A program made the translations under genes and the position numbers. From PXAP01 sp964520585 (GTDB lineage Bacteria; Bacteroidota; Bacteroidia; Bacteroidales; PUMT01): a stretch of DNA of 64,000 nucleotides. Positions 46,653 to 56,802 of this stretch are shown here, one piece after another. The DNA lies in assembly GCA_964520585.1 (NCBI GenBank), contig CAZFOO010000008.1:8324-72323 (forward strand), in the 5' to 3' direction. The notes below the pieces were generated by a model that made no database searches, had not been told where the DNA came from, and was given only the letters and a program-made list of their open reading frames with translations. How positions within the stretch are numbered: the stretch's first letter is position 1; each line of letters starts with the position of its first letter.

Positions 46653-49600
46653 TTACAATCCCAGATCAAGGTTTACACCTACTGTCCTCACATAGGGAAT
46701 AGCACCCCATACGTGGGCCGAACCGGCATGAGTCCCGCGAACGGAAAATGGATGCAGGTTGTCGGGCATGGTTTTCCATAAAAAGCCAAGGTCCCTGGCA
46801 AATAATGAAACCCGTAAATTTGAAAGATACATCCGGTTTGCTAACTCCCTGGGGAAAGAGTAACCGATGGTAAGTTCACGTATCCCTATATATGAATTTT
46901 CATGAACGACATGCTCATTGATCACGCCTGTTCCCCATGAATTATTGAAATAGTGCCAGAAACTTGCATGTGTAGGCTCAACAATATCGGCATCATAAGC
47001 TTCCTGGTAAGTCCATCCGCTAACATCGGTTCCTTCAATAACAGTACCTTCCTGGAAAACTCCCTCCGGAATCAACCCGTCCTGGTAAGTATTATAAGTA
47101 CCGTCGCCAACATTGTCATAACGGGATGTCCATGTGATACCACCGTTCTCGGCATCTCTCCATTTGAGTGAGGATTCAAGATTTCCGTATGCAGTTCCGT
47201 AACGACCTACGTAACTTGCAACATCACCTCCAATTTTAGCATCCAGCATAAAACGCAGGAAGAATCCTTTAAATGTAGTTATTGAAGTCGCACTGGCAAG
47301 AAAATCGGGATTCATATTACCAACCTCCTGTTGTTCAAATGAACGCATCATATAAGCACCCCTTCTTGCTCCGCTCCACTGTAAAAGCGGCATACCGTTC
47401 TTTGGATCATCAGGGTCGCTTTCATTCTCGTAAAGTGCAGGCGCTGAATCAGAATAAAGAACTCCCCACTCTTCACCTACAAAGGCGACTGTTCCAACAC
47501 GTGTATTGCCATAAGTAGCTGATTCATAAAGATTATATCTTTCAATATCTTCATGAAGCTCCACTATCATGTTCCTGTTACGGGTGAAATTAAAATCAAC
47601 ATCCCAGCGAAGCTCCCTTGTTTGTATTGGACGGGTGTGAAATGCAAGTTCTATACCCTGGTTCTGGATATTCCCCGCATTGATAAGCTGTCCGGTAACT
47701 CCGGTTTCTCCGGGAACGGGGATGCTGAGTATCTGGTTAATTGTGTTTTCTTTGTAGTAAGTAAGATCAATCCCGATCCTGTTATTGAAAAACCTTGAGT
47801 CAAAACCAAATTCCCATGATTTCTTACGTTCCGGCTGAAGATCAAGGTTTGGTACTGTAGTGCTGCTGTAATTCAGCATAACCAGGTTGTATCCGCCAAC
47901 GGACTGCAGGTTAGAGCGGTGACTGAATCCTGAATTTATGCTGTAAATAGAGTAGTCATTACCAACCTCAGCATATGATCCCCTGAGCTGCATATATGAA
48001 AGGAAAGCCGGCAGTTCAAAAGATTCCGTTGGAAGCCATGAAAGACTTACCGAGGGATAAAAATAGTTATTGTTTCCTGAACCGTCTGAATATGTCAGAG
48101 TGGAAGACCAGTCATGACGGCCGGTGAGAGAAAGAAACAGCTGGTCCCTGAACTCCAGGTTACCATAACCGTAAACCGAGTTAAGGATCTTGGTCCCGCT
48201 TATACCGGCTGTCTGTCCTTCTTCGTTAATGCTGTTGGCAAGAAAGTACTGTCCGGGAACAATCAGTCCGCCATTAGTCCAGGCTCCTGAATATGAATAC
48301 CCGGTACTCCAGTGCTCCGCACCAAGTGAGAAGCTACCATACATATCAGGGGTAACTTCACCAAGAAAGTTAAAAGTAACTTTCCCGTCAATTTGTTCCC
48401 GGCGGTTGTGATCAAGCCTGTAGGAGCCTCCTGCATTAGCAAATCCCTGGCCGAGATTTTTATTTTCCCGCTTTTCATAATAGTTATTTAGGTAGCCTTC
48501 CAGGTCAATATTAAACCATTCGGTCACATCGAGGTTAAGCTTTGTGGTTAACCTGAGTGATTCTTCAACTCTTTCCTGGTTGTTCTCATACAAACTAAAA
48601 AACAGGGGGAGTCCCGGAACATCACCCAGAGGGTCACCGTGAGCCGATGCATGAACACCACCATGATCAGCCCTGTACTGGTCTTTCCATTTTTCCACGT
48701 CATACCATCTGGGCATCGGACCGGTAAAGAATCCGTTCTGAAGACCGCTTGAGGGCGGGTTAGCAGCAATTGAATTGGAATAGCTTATACCAATATCTGC
48801 GCTTAGAAATGGGGTAAGTTCATGCGTCACCCTTGAGAATATGGATGAACGGCCAAAGTCGTTCCTTGGAGTGATACCTGATTCCGAAGTACTGGAAGCA
48901 GAAACAAGAAAGGTGGTTGTTTCCGTGCCACCGTCAAGCTGAAGGTTGGTGTTGCTGTATAACCCCCTTTCAAAAAGGTCAAGAAAGTTATTGGGAGTAG
49001 GATTATTTGGTACTAAAGTCTCCCTGTCCCAGTCCAGCACCATGGTATTGCCATCCAGTTCGGGACCCCATGAAACTATACTGCGGTAATAATAAGGGTT
49101 TCCCTCCGAATCATAAAGAAATTCATTCTGGGAGTTCCACGGATCCTCTATCCCTGTGGTTACGCTGGCCAGGTGGCCGGGACCATATTTATTCTGAAAT
49201 GCCGGTCCGTCATATGCATCTTTCACGTGAAATCGCTGACTGAAAGTTACTCCTACACCGGGCCTTTCACTTCCCTGCTTGGTGTTTATAACCACTACCC
49301 CGTTAATTGCACGCGATCCGTACAATGCAGTAGCAGCAGAACCTTTAAGAACGGTAACCGATTCAAACTCGTCGGGGTTAAGTGACTTAAGTTCATTACC
49401 CCAGTCAACACCACCCCACTGGCTTCCTCCGGAGATCTGATTGTCATAGATAACTCCGTCAACCACAAAGATCGGCTGATTGTTGCCTCCAAGAACCGAG
49501 TTACCACGAATAGTAATACGGCTTCCTCCAAAAGTACCACCGTCAGTAGGCTGAATGTCAACCCCGGATATACGGCCCTGAAGAGCGTTTACCGGGCTGA

Positions 49601-50012
49601 TGGTGGATGAAACGGCAACGTCATCTCCGGTAACATTGGTAGCGGCATATCCCAGAGATTTCCTTTCCCTGCTGATACCAAGGGCAGTAACCACAACTTC
49701 ATCAAGTGTTTCAGTATCCGGCATAAGGGCAACATCCAACCTGTTATTATCAGGTATAGCCATTTCAACGGTTTCCATCCCGACAAAAGAGAATCTCAAT
49801 ACCTGTGCGTCCGCCGGAACCTGAAGAGTATAAAAACCATCAATATCAGTTATTGTTCCTGTCTGTGTGCCAGGTACAACGACGTTAACACCGGGAAGCG
49901 GTGTATCGTCCTCCGAAGAGACCACAACACCCGTCACTGTTCTGTCCTGCGCATATAGAGCAGTTGAGAACATGAACAGAAATGCTAAAAGCATATAATT
50001 CAATTGTTTCAT
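46653..50012 (-). CDS. SusC/RagA TonB-dependent outer-membrane transporter
   Basis: 1119 residues. Signal peptide (FSTALYAQ), regulatory-like domain (VTGVVVSSEDDTPLPGVNVV, about 25-100), TonB box region ETLDEVVVTALG, plug (GRISGVDIQPTDGGTFGGS, ATALYGSRAINGVVVINT), and a long barrel with a C-terminal aromatic-rich end (TVGVNLDLGL). It is the importer of the second locus, about 100 residues longer than the first SusC. The upstream gene is the ROK regulator in the same direction, 222 bp away. No sigma/anti-sigma pair is seen, so a cytosolic ROK sensor may be the control. Confidence 0.95.
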   Translation of the reverse strand: MKQLNYMLLAFLFMFSTALYAQDRTVTGVVVSSEDDTPLPGVNVVVPGTQTGTITDIDGFYTLQVPADAQVLRFSFVGMETVEMAIPDNNRLDVALMPDTETLDEVVVTALGISRERKSLGYAATNVTGDDVAVSSTISPVNALQGRISGVDIQPTDGGTFGGSRITIRGNSVLGGNNQPIFVVDGVIYDNQISGGSQWGGVDWGNELKSLNPDEFESVTVLKGSAATALYGSRAINGVVVINTKQGSERPGVGVTFSQRFHVKDAYDGPAFQNKYGPGHLASVTTGIEDPWNSQNEFLYDSEGNPYYYRSIVSWGPELDGNTMVLDWDRETLVPNNPTPNNFLDLFERGLYSNTNLQLDGGTETTTFLVSASSTSESGITPRNDFGRSSIFSRVTHELTPFLSADIGISYSNSIAANPPSSGLQNGFFTGPMPRWYDVEKWKDQYRADHGGVHASAHGDPLGDVPGLPLFFSLYENNQERVEESLRLTTKLNLDVTEWFNIDLEGYLNNYYEKRENKNLGQGFANAGGSYRLDHNRREQIDGKVTFNFLGEVTPDMYGSFSLGAEHWSTGYSYSGAWTNGGLIVPGQYFLANSINEEGQTAGISGTKILNSVYGYGNLEFRDQLFLSLTGRHDWSSTLTYSDGSGNNNYFYPSVSLSWLPTESFELPAFLSYMQLRGSYAEVGNDYSIYSINSGFSHRSNLQSVGGYNLVMLNYSSTTVPNLDLQPERKKSWEFGFDSRFFNNRIGIDLTYYKENTINQILSIPVPGETGVTGQLINAGNIQNQGIELAFHTRPIQTRELRWDVDFNFTRNRNMIVELHEDIERYNLYESATYGNTRVGTVAFVGEEWGVLYSDSAPALYENESDPDDPKNGMPLLQWSGARRGAYMMRSFEQQEVGNMNPDFLASATSITTFKGFFLRFMLDAKIGGDVASYVGRYGTAYGNLESSLKWRDAENGGITWTSRYDNVGDGTYNTYQDGLIPEGVFQEGTVIEGTDVSGWTYQEAYDADIVEPTHASFWHYFNNSWGTGVINEHVVHENSYIGIRELTIGYSFPRELANRMYLSNLRVSLFARDLGFLWKTMPDNLHPFSVRGTHAGSAHVWGAIPYVRTVGVNLDLGL

Positions 50013-50234
50013 AGATTAAAAGGTTTTAGGATTTAAATTAGAGTAGTTGTTAAAAAAAAGTAATTATTTAAATTGTAGTTGACAAGTATTAAAATATTCA
50101 TAAACATTATTTTAATCGGATTAATAATCATTTTACTTCGTTTTGCCGTTGATTAAATTCATAAGCTTCATACATTATAAACCATCATAATTTTAATCTC
50201 GTTGTGTTTTAAATGAACATAAGGCATTTATATT

Positions 50235-51554
50235 TTAAGACTTAGAAATAACAGATTTTTTTATAACTGTCTTTTCAATAGTCTTCTTGTGCCTGGAATA
50301 GCCTTTAACAAGAAAAGGATGATCAAAGACATATTCCATAGCCATACTCACTGCCCCCAGTATACCATGATTTTTTCCAAGTCCCGAAATCTCCACTCCC
50401 GTATGTTCTCTTATCTGGGGCATACAATAAGTATTAAGTGCTTGCTGCACCGGAGTGGTGATATATTGTTTAGCCTCGCAAACATTACCGGAAAGGATAA
50501 CCAGCTCGGGATTGAAAAGTTGCATAAGGCTGGCAAGCCCTTTCCCAAGGTTTATTCCTACATCAGATAAAATACTGATAGCATATAGATCTCCACTGTT
50601 TGCAGCTTCAACAACATCTTTTGTACTGATGTTACGTGTACCGTTTTCTTTTTGATTTCTCAGTACCGATATTTTACCGGAATCGATCCCCTCAATGGCC
50701 ATTCGGGATATGGCTGCACCTGAAGCAATAGTTTCCAGACAGCCCTGCTTGCCACACTGGCAATGAATATCATTATCAATTGCAGGTATATGGCTTAGCT
50801 CGCCTGCAAATCCCAAAGCCCCCCTGTATATTTTCCCGTCCACTATAATACCAAGACCAAGTCCCCATTCCAGAAATATCATAAGAACATTCTGTTTCCC
50901 CTTTGCCTTGCCAAATCGAAGTTCAGCATGTGCCATTGCCTTCGCATCATTTTCAATAAAGACAGGCCTGTTAAATTTCTCCTCAAGTACTTCCCGGGTA
51001 GTTTGATTATCAAAATTCAGGTGGGTATGGTTCACTCCCCTGACAGAATCAACGAGTCCTGGCATTATAATACCCACACAAATAAGCTTTTCGGTATTGA
51101 TCATGGTCTCTTCTACCAGATCTGAAGCCTTTCTGAAAAGCTCCTCAACAAATCCTCCCGGATCAGTAATATCGCTTGAATAGGAAACTGTTCCTGAAAT
51201 ATTCTGATTTTCGTTATTATAGATAGCCATATGTGTCCTGAAGCGTTCCACATGTATGCCAAGCGAAAAAACAGAATTATTCTTCAAACCATACATTACC
51301 GGCTTTCTGCCACCCTTTGACTTCCCGTACCCCTTTTTATCCACAAGTCCCCTATCCAGAAGCTCATTCAGCATTGTAAGAGATGTTGGTAATGAAATTT
51401 TAAGCCTTTTACCAATTTCGGCATTTGATGCGGATCCATGTACATACAGATTCCGCAATATCCGGGTCTGCTGCAAAAACCTTTTTTTCTTAATCCCCTT
51501 AAGCTGTCCTGGCGCAATATTACCCAGTAAAGGGAAAAATGGTTCCTGATTCAT
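50235..51554 (-). CDS. ROK family transcriptional repressor
   Basis: 439 residues. An N-terminal winged helix (NLYVHGSASNAEIGKRLKIS, then SLTMLNELLDRGLVDKKGYG) is followed by the ROK sugar-kinase fold. That fold has VFIENDAKAMAHAELRFGKA, LEWGLGLGIIVDGKIYRG, and the Zn site CQCGKQGCLETIASG (Cys residues at about 264-271). Many ROK repressors bind N-acetylglucosamine, glucose, xylose or mannose derivatives and release DNA. The ATP site is often lost in repressors and I cannot judge it here. The position and orientation upstream of susC make it the likely regulator of the second locus. Confidence 0.88.
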   Translation of the reverse strand: MNQEPFFPLLGNIAPGQLKGIKKKRFLQQTRILRNLYVHGSASNAEIGKRLKISLPTSLTMLNELLDRGLVDKKGYGKSKGGRKPVMYGLKNNSVFSLGIHVERFRTHMAIYNNENQNISGTVSYSSDITDPGGFVEELFRKASDLVEETMINTEKLICVGIIMPGLVDSVRGVNHTHLNFDNQTTREVLEEKFNRPVFIENDAKAMAHAELRFGKAKGKQNVLMIFLEWGLGLGIIVDGKIYRGALGFAGELSHIPAIDNDIHCQCGKQGCLETIASGAAISRMAIEGIDSGKISVLRNQKENGTRNISTKDVVEAANSGDLYAISILSDVGINLGKGLASLMQLFNPELVILSGNVCEAKQYITTPVQQALNTYCMPQIREHTGVEISGLGKNHGILGAVSMAMEYVFDHPFLVKGYSRHKKTIEKTVIKKSVISKS

Positions 51555-52139
51555 TTAATAAAATAATTATAAATTTCAACACGCAATATAGTACACATTT
51601 TATAATAGTCAAAAATTTTTAGGGTAATTTTTTACCTATCATACCATTCTTTTTACTATTTTTTAATTTTAAAAAGCATATCTTTTATTAAATATTTGCA
51701 TTAGTATGCCACAACCAAGTAAATACAGGTCGGGCAGAAACAAATCATTTATAAAAAATCCTCACTTTAAAATGGTTTCTAAATAAGGCAGGAGATATAA
51801 GCACAAAAGCAAACAAACAGCCAAGACAGACATGGCATACAAGCCAGATATAGCAAAAAAGGACAGAAGGCAGGTATAGCAGACTTGGCACAAAAGGTAT
51901 TCATGGGCAGGAAAAGAATTACCATGTTCAAGCTTAAATTTGACTTAATCTGAAAGAATAAGTAATTTAGCGGATGAAACCCTCATGTTAATTTTTAACA
52001 CAAAATAAGATCTATAAACATGAAGGTTCCATGGATTGAAAAGCAAAATATCCTAACCATGAATACGTAACATATTGTAAAACATATTTATAACTATACT
52101 TTATGCGAATGAACAAGGTTTAACTTAATAACTCTAATC
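51555..52139. other. Divergent intergenic region with degenerate repeats and promoter copy
   Basis: 585 bp between the ROK gene (minus) and the M3 peptidase gene (plus). 51784-51898 is purine-rich with a weak period of about 25 bp (AAGGCAGG, GATATAAGCAC, AGCCAGATATAGCA, GGCAGGTATAGCAGAC, TTGGCACAAAAGG). 52028-52120 carries the promoter copy listed separately. No ORF is supported. Confidence 0.5.
52028..52122 (+). promoter_or_regulatory. Promoter/leader copy A, upstream of the M3 peptidase
   Basis: ATTG (52074-52077), 19-bp spacer, TACTTTAT (52097-52104). The whole segment aligns without gaps to 63820-63914 with about 80-85 percent identity (first 23 bases identical). Here the aligned ATG (52110) is a dead start: ATGAACAAGGTT then TAA. 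The real gene begins 30 bp later at GTG 52140. Confidence 0.7.
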
Positions 52140-54236
52140 GTGAAAAAAATAATCTATCTTTCTATTATTATGGTAACTTTTGCATTCTCCTCTGCCAGGG
52201 TGGAAGATAACCCCCTCCTCACCGAATATAATACACCATTCAATCTTCCTCCCTTTGAAAGTATAAACAGTGAACATTTTATTCCTGCCTTTGAATATGC
52301 GATGCAGGTTCATAATGAGGAAATTGATGCTATTGTCCAAAACAGTGAAGCTCCTGATTTCAGCAATACCATTGAAGCCCTGGATCGCAGCGGATACCGG
52401 CTGACCGGGATCCACAGCATTTTCAGCAATCTCAACTCTTCACACACCAATGAAGAACTGCAGGATATTGCCCGTGAAATGACCCCGAAATTATCGGCTC
52501 ATTCCTCCAATATAATGCTGAACATGGACTTATTTGCACGTGTTAAGAAAGTATATGAACAAATAGATAAGCTTAATTTAAATCCGGAACAGGAAAAACT
52601 CCTTGAAAAAACCTATAAAAGCTTTGTGCGTGGCGGAGCTTTGCTTGAAGGAGAAAAACAGGGACGGCTGAGAGAAATTAACGAGAAGCTTTCGGTTCTA
52701 ACTCTTCAGTTTGGCGACAATATAAGAGACGAGACAAACAGCTTTGAGCTGGTGATCGACAACCGGGAAGATCTTTCGGGTCTGCCCTCCGACCTGGTCA
52801 GCACTGCAGCAGAGGTAGCCAAAGAAAAAGGATATGATGGGAAATGGGTATTTACCCATCATAATCCGAGTATAATGCCTTTTCTCACTTATGCAGACAA
52901 CCGTGAGCTGCGGGAAAGAATGAAAACCACATACATAAACCGCTGCAATAACGATAATGAATATGACAATAAAGATATAATCCGTCAGATAGTAAACCTC
53001 AGGGTTGAAAAGGCAAACTTGCTGGGGTATAACTCTCATGCTGATTTTGTTCTTGAAGAGAATATGGCCAAGAGCCCCGGAAGGGTGAACGGCTTTCTTC
53101 AACAGCTATGGGAGGCAGCATTACCCGTTTCAAAGAAGGAGGCCTACGAGCTGCAGTCCATGATATTCAGGGAAGGTCATAATTTCAGATTGATGCCGTG
53201 GGACTGGCGTTACTATGCCGAAAAGCTGCGGAAAGAAAAATTCGATCTGGACGAAGCTGAAACAAGACCTTATTTCTCAATGGAAAATGTTGTTAAAGGC
53301 ACCTTTATGGTGGTAAATAAATTATGGGGACTTCAATTCGTAAGACTTGATGATGTTCCAAAATACCATGAGGATGTAGAGGTTTACCAGGTGCTTGACA
53401 AGGATGACTCATATATGGGCATTCTTTATATAGATAATTACAACAGGCCAAGTAAAAGAGGAGGAGCCTGGATGAGCAGCTTCAGAAAACAATCTGTCCG
53501 CGATGGCGAGTTCATACATCCAGTAATAACCATTAACTGCAATTTCAGCAGGCCGGCAGCCGATGCTCCTTCCCTGCTTACCTTCGATGAGTATACTACT
53601 TTCTTTCATGAATTTGGCCATGCCTTACACGGTTTGATGTCAGACTGCACATATCACACCCTTTCCGGAACATCAGTCCCGAGGGACTTTGTGGAGCTTC
53701 CCTCCCAGGTCATGGAAAACTGGGCAAGACATCCCGAGGTAATGAAAATGCTTGCCCGGCATTATGAAACCGGGGAGGTTATACCTGATGAATTAATCGA
53801 CAAGATAACGGAGGCAGGACATTTTAACCAGGGTTTTGCCACGGTGGAATACCTTGCCACAGCTCTGCTGGATATGGACTATCACACTTTGAAGGAAAAG
53901 AAAGATATTTCTCCTGTTGAGTTTGAGACTGAATCAATGAATGAAGTTGGCCTGATTCCTGAAATAGTCCCACGCTGGAGAAGCACATACCTGAGCCATA
54001 TATTCAGCGGAGGATATTCAGCAGGCTATTACAGCTATATCTGGTCAGGTGTACTTGATGCCGATGCATTTGAAGCATTCCTGGAGACGGATCTATTTGA
54101 CAGGGAAACTGCGGAGAGTTTCAGGGTTAATATACTAGAAAGAGGCGGCACCCGTAACCCTATGGACCTGTATGTTAATTTCAGGGGCAGGGAACCTGAG
54201 ATAGGCCCCTTGTTAAGGCAGAGGGGACTGGAATAG
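52140..54236 (+). CDS. M3 family oligopeptidase / peptidyl-dipeptidase
   Basis: 698 residues. The Zn motif FFHEFGHALHGL (first His about 490) with the downstream Glu in DFVELPSQVMEN is intact and typical of peptidase M3A (Dcp/OpdA branch). The N-terminal opening NPLLTEYNTPFNLPPFE also fits Dcp. A short hydrophobic N-terminus (IIYLSIIMVTFAFSSA) suggests export to the periplasm. The start is GTG 52140: no ATG precedes the signal in frame, and the closest upstream ATG is out of use. It cleaves short peptides, releasing dipeptides. It is followed by a clear terminator. Confidence 0.9.
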   Translation: MKKIIYLSIIMVTFAFSSARVEDNPLLTEYNTPFNLPPFESINSEHFIPAFEYAMQVHNEEIDAIVQNSEAPDFSNTIEALDRSGYRLTGIHSIFSNLNSSHTNEELQDIAREMTPKLSAHSSNIMLNMDLFARVKKVYEQIDKLNLNPEQEKLLEKTYKSFVRGGALLEGEKQGRLREINEKLSVLTLQFGDNIRDETNSFELVIDNREDLSGLPSDLVSTAAEVAKEKGYDGKWVFTHHNPSIMPFLTYADNRELRERMKTTYINRCNNDNEYDNKDIIRQIVNLRVEKANLLGYNSHADFVLEENMAKSPGRVNGFLQQLWEAALPVSKKEAYELQSMIFREGHNFRLMPWDWRYYAEKLRKEKFDLDEAETRPYFSMENVVKGTFMVVNKLWGLQFVRLDDVPKYHEDVEVYQVLDKDDSYMGILYIDNYNRPSKRGGAWMSSFRKQSVRDGEFIHPVITINCNFSRPAADAPSLLTFDEYTTFFHEFGHALHGLMSDCTYHTLSGTSVPRDFVELPSQVMENWARHPEVMKMLARHYETGEVIPDELIDKITEAGHFNQGFATVEYLATALLDMDYHTLKEKKDISPVEFETESMNEVGLIPEIVPRWRSTYLSHIFSGGYSAGYYSYIWSGVLDADAFEAFLETDLFDRETAESFRVNILERGGTRNPMDLYVNFRGREPEIGPLLRQRGLE

Positions 54237-54264
54237 AGCAATTACATAAGCATAAAGACCATGG

Positions 54265-54299
54265 AAACAGGTCTCCGGCAGGCGGGACCTGTTTTTTTT
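54265..54299 (+). terminator. Intrinsic terminator
   Basis: 9-bp stem (AAACAGGTC / GACCTGTTT) with a GC-rich loop and an eight-T run (54292-54299), 29 bp past the peptidase stop. Confidence 0.9.
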
Positions 54300-54354
54300 A
54301 ACCAGCAGACACTGCAGGAAATATTAAGTAAAAGAGCCGGATTATAATCATTGC

Positions 54355-55704
54355 ATGAAAGATCTTACAAAAGGCAAAGAAGGAGGCATGATTTTCAGAT
54401 TCGCCGTTCCCATGCTTATCGGGAATGTGTTCCAGCAATTGTATAACATAGTGGACAGTCTGGTAGTAGGAAATTTCCTTGGAAAAGACTCCCTTGCTGC
54501 CGTGGGGGCCTCTTTCCCCGTAATATTTGCTCTGATATCACTGATAATAGGAATTGCAACCGGTGTAACGATAATCATTGCCCAATACTTTGGTGCAAAG
54601 GATTACGAAAATGTGAAGCGTGCAATTGATACGATGTATATATTTACTTTTATTGCCTCTGTTTTCGTTTCTGTTGCAGGAATATATTTTACAGAAGATA
54701 TTTTCAGATTGCTTCAGTTACCTGAAGAAATAATGCCAGAAGCAAAAACCTACCTGACCGTATATCTGGCAGGCATGATCGTTTTTTTCGGTTTCAATGG
54801 TACCAGTGCCGTGTTACGGGGACTGGGCGACTCCAAAACGCCGTTGTATTTTCTGATTCTGGCTTCCCTTGTCAATATTGGCCTTGATTTACTGTTCATA
54901 CTTGTATTTGGCTGGGGGGTTGCCGGGGTGGCTCTTGCCACGGTTATTGCCCAGGGCGGCGCTTTTGTTACAGCTATCATATATCTTAACAAGACTCATG
55001 ACATTATCCACTTTTCATTTACCGGATGGGTTTTTGACAGGAGCATATTTATACAAAGTCTCAGGATCGGACTTCCTTCCGGATTCCAGCATACATTTGT
55101 TGCCCTGGGCATGATGGCACTGATGGGAATAGTCAATACATTCGGCACCAATGTTATAGCAGCATATTCTGTTGCACAACGGATAGACTCACTGGCAGCA
55201 ATGTTTGCAATGAATTTTGGCATGGCAGTAACCAGTTTTACCGGCCAGAATATCGGCGCAGGGAAATTTGAACGTGTGAAAACCGGACTAAGATCCACCC
55301 TTTTTATGGGCGGACTTGTTTCTCTGGGTGTTACAGCGGTCGTACTGTTGTTCGGAAACCAAATAATGGGTTTTTTCACCCCCGATCCCCTTGTGGTTAT
55401 GACGGGCACCAGATATCTTAATATTGTCAGTCCGTTTTACATTACATTTACGGGAATGTTCGTCATAGGCGGGGTAATGCGCGGAGCAGGCGACACCATT
55501 GTACCTATGTTTATTACACTGGTTTCCCTCTGGGTAGTCCGCATTCCCCTGGCCTTTCTTTTATCATCAACTATGGGGGAGACCGGCATATGGTGGGCCA
55601 TTCCCATAGGATGGGTTTCCGGGATGCTTCTTTCCTATTTATATTATTTAACAGGGAGATGGAAATCGAAGGGGGTCATCAATTATAAAGAGAATACAGC
55701 ATGA
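54355..55704 (+). CDS. MATE family efflux transporter
   Basis: 449 residues with 12 predicted helices. The N-terminal MLIGNVFQQLYNIVDSLVVG and GLGDSKTPLYFL plus IGLPSGFQHTFVALGMMALM are hallmark MATE segments in the two halves. It exports drugs or metabolites using a Na+ or H+ gradient. It begins right after the peptidase terminator and is followed by 216 bp without a gene. Confidence 0.9.
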   Translation: MKDLTKGKEGGMIFRFAVPMLIGNVFQQLYNIVDSLVVGNFLGKDSLAAVGASFPVIFALISLIIGIATGVTIIIAQYFGAKDYENVKRAIDTMYIFTFIASVFVSVAGIYFTEDIFRLLQLPEEIMPEAKTYLTVYLAGMIVFFGFNGTSAVLRGLGDSKTPLYFLILASLVNIGLDLLFILVFGWGVAGVALATVIAQGGAFVTAIIYLNKTHDIIHFSFTGWVFDRSIFIQSLRIGLPSGFQHTFVALGMMALMGIVNTFGTNVIAAYSVAQRIDSLAAMFAMNFGMAVTSFTGQNIGAGKFERVKTGLRSTLFMGGLVSLGVTAVVLLFGNQIMGFFTPDPLVVMTGTRYLNIVSPFYITFTGMFVIGGVMRGAGDTIVPMFITLVSLWVVRIPLAFLLSSTMGETGIWWAIPIGWVSGMLLSYLYYLTGRWKSKGVINYKENTA

Positions 55705-55920
55705 GAAGGGTCATAATTAAAAATTTAGCGCAGAAAAAATGATAAACCGGTTGCATGTGAAACCGACCCGACAAAATATCAACACAAGAGAATATAAAAA
55801 ACTTCCGGTCTTATTTTATACAAAAAAATAATACTTTAGCATATGGTTAAATGAACAAACTACAAAGTAATCCCGGCAAACAGATAATCATAAGCAAATA
55901 TTAAGAAAAACAACAAAAAG

Positions 55921-56802
55921 ATGATCAGGTCAATGACAGGATTCGGCAAAGCTGAATGTGAGACGGCTGAAAAAAAAATTACCGTTGAATTACGTTCGCT
56001 GAACAGCAGACAGCTGGATCTAAATACCAAAATTCCTGCGATTTACAGGGACAGGGAAACTATAATGAGGAATGAAATAGCGTCAGTTCTTAAAAGGGGC
56101 AAAACAGACCTCTCAATTTTTATCGACAGCAAAGGCATTGATAATATTCCGGTAATTAATACCGGTGTAGTAAAACAATATGTGGAGCAACTGCATGAAA
56201 CTGGTAAAGAGCTTGGAATGGGTGACTACAGTCCGCTGGAAATGATGAAATTAGCCATGCGTTTGCCCGACACCCTTACCAGCAAAAAACTTGAACCAGA
56301 TGAAAAGGAATGGGATGATGTTTACAGCACCTTTCTTTCTGCTATTGAACAATTGGATAGTTACAGGATACAGGAAGGAGAAGCCATGAAAACCGATCTG
56401 GAAAGCAGGATCACCTCAATTGAAAGAAACCTTTCAGAGATTAACCCTTTTGAGAAGAAGCGGATAGAAAATATTCGCGGCAGATTGCAGCAAAACATGA
56501 AAGAATTTTTTAATAACAACAGCGTGGACCGGAACCGCTTTGAACAGGAAGTAATCTATTATCTCGAAAAACTTGACATTACTGAAGAGAAGGTAAGATT
56601 ATTAAACCATATTGAATATTTCAGGGAAACACTCAATTCCGAAGAACCTTCCGGAAAAAAAATTGGTTTTATCACCCAGGAGATAGGAAGAGAGATCAAC
56701 ACTATAGGATCAAAAGCAAATGATTTTAATATCCAGAAACTGGTTGTACAAATGAAAGATGAGCTGGAGAAGATCAAGGAGCAATCGTTAAATATTTTGT
56801 AA
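55921..56802 (+). CDS. yicC: YicC/YloC family endoribonuclease
   Basis: 293 residues, full-length. Begins MIRSMTGFGKAE, the near-invariant family N-terminus, with ELRSLNSRQLDLNTKIP following. The C-terminal DUF1732 part has KIGFITQEIGREINTIGSKA. E. coli YicC is an RNA endonuclease. The YicC-gmk neighbourhood is conserved in many bacteria. The stop overlaps the start of gmk by one base (TAATG), so they are translationally coupled. Confidence 0.93.
   Translation: MIRSMTGFGKAECETAEKKITVELRSLNSRQLDLNTKIPAIYRDRETIMRNEIASVLKRGKTDLSIFIDSKGIDNIPVINTGVVKQYVEQLHETGKELGMGDYSPLEMMKLAMRLPDTLTSKKLEPDEKEWDDVYSTFLSAIEQLDSYRIQEGEAMKTDLESRITSIERNLSEINPFEKKRIENIRGRLQQNMKEFFNNNSVDRNRFEQEVIYYLEKLDITEEKVRLLNHIEYFRETLNSEEPSGKKIGFITQEIGREINTIGSKANDFNIQKLVVQMKDELEKIKEQSLNIL

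Noticed and set aside
51784..51898. CRISPR array or small phage relic
   Set aside because: Units are degenerate, lack unique spacers, and no related genes are present.
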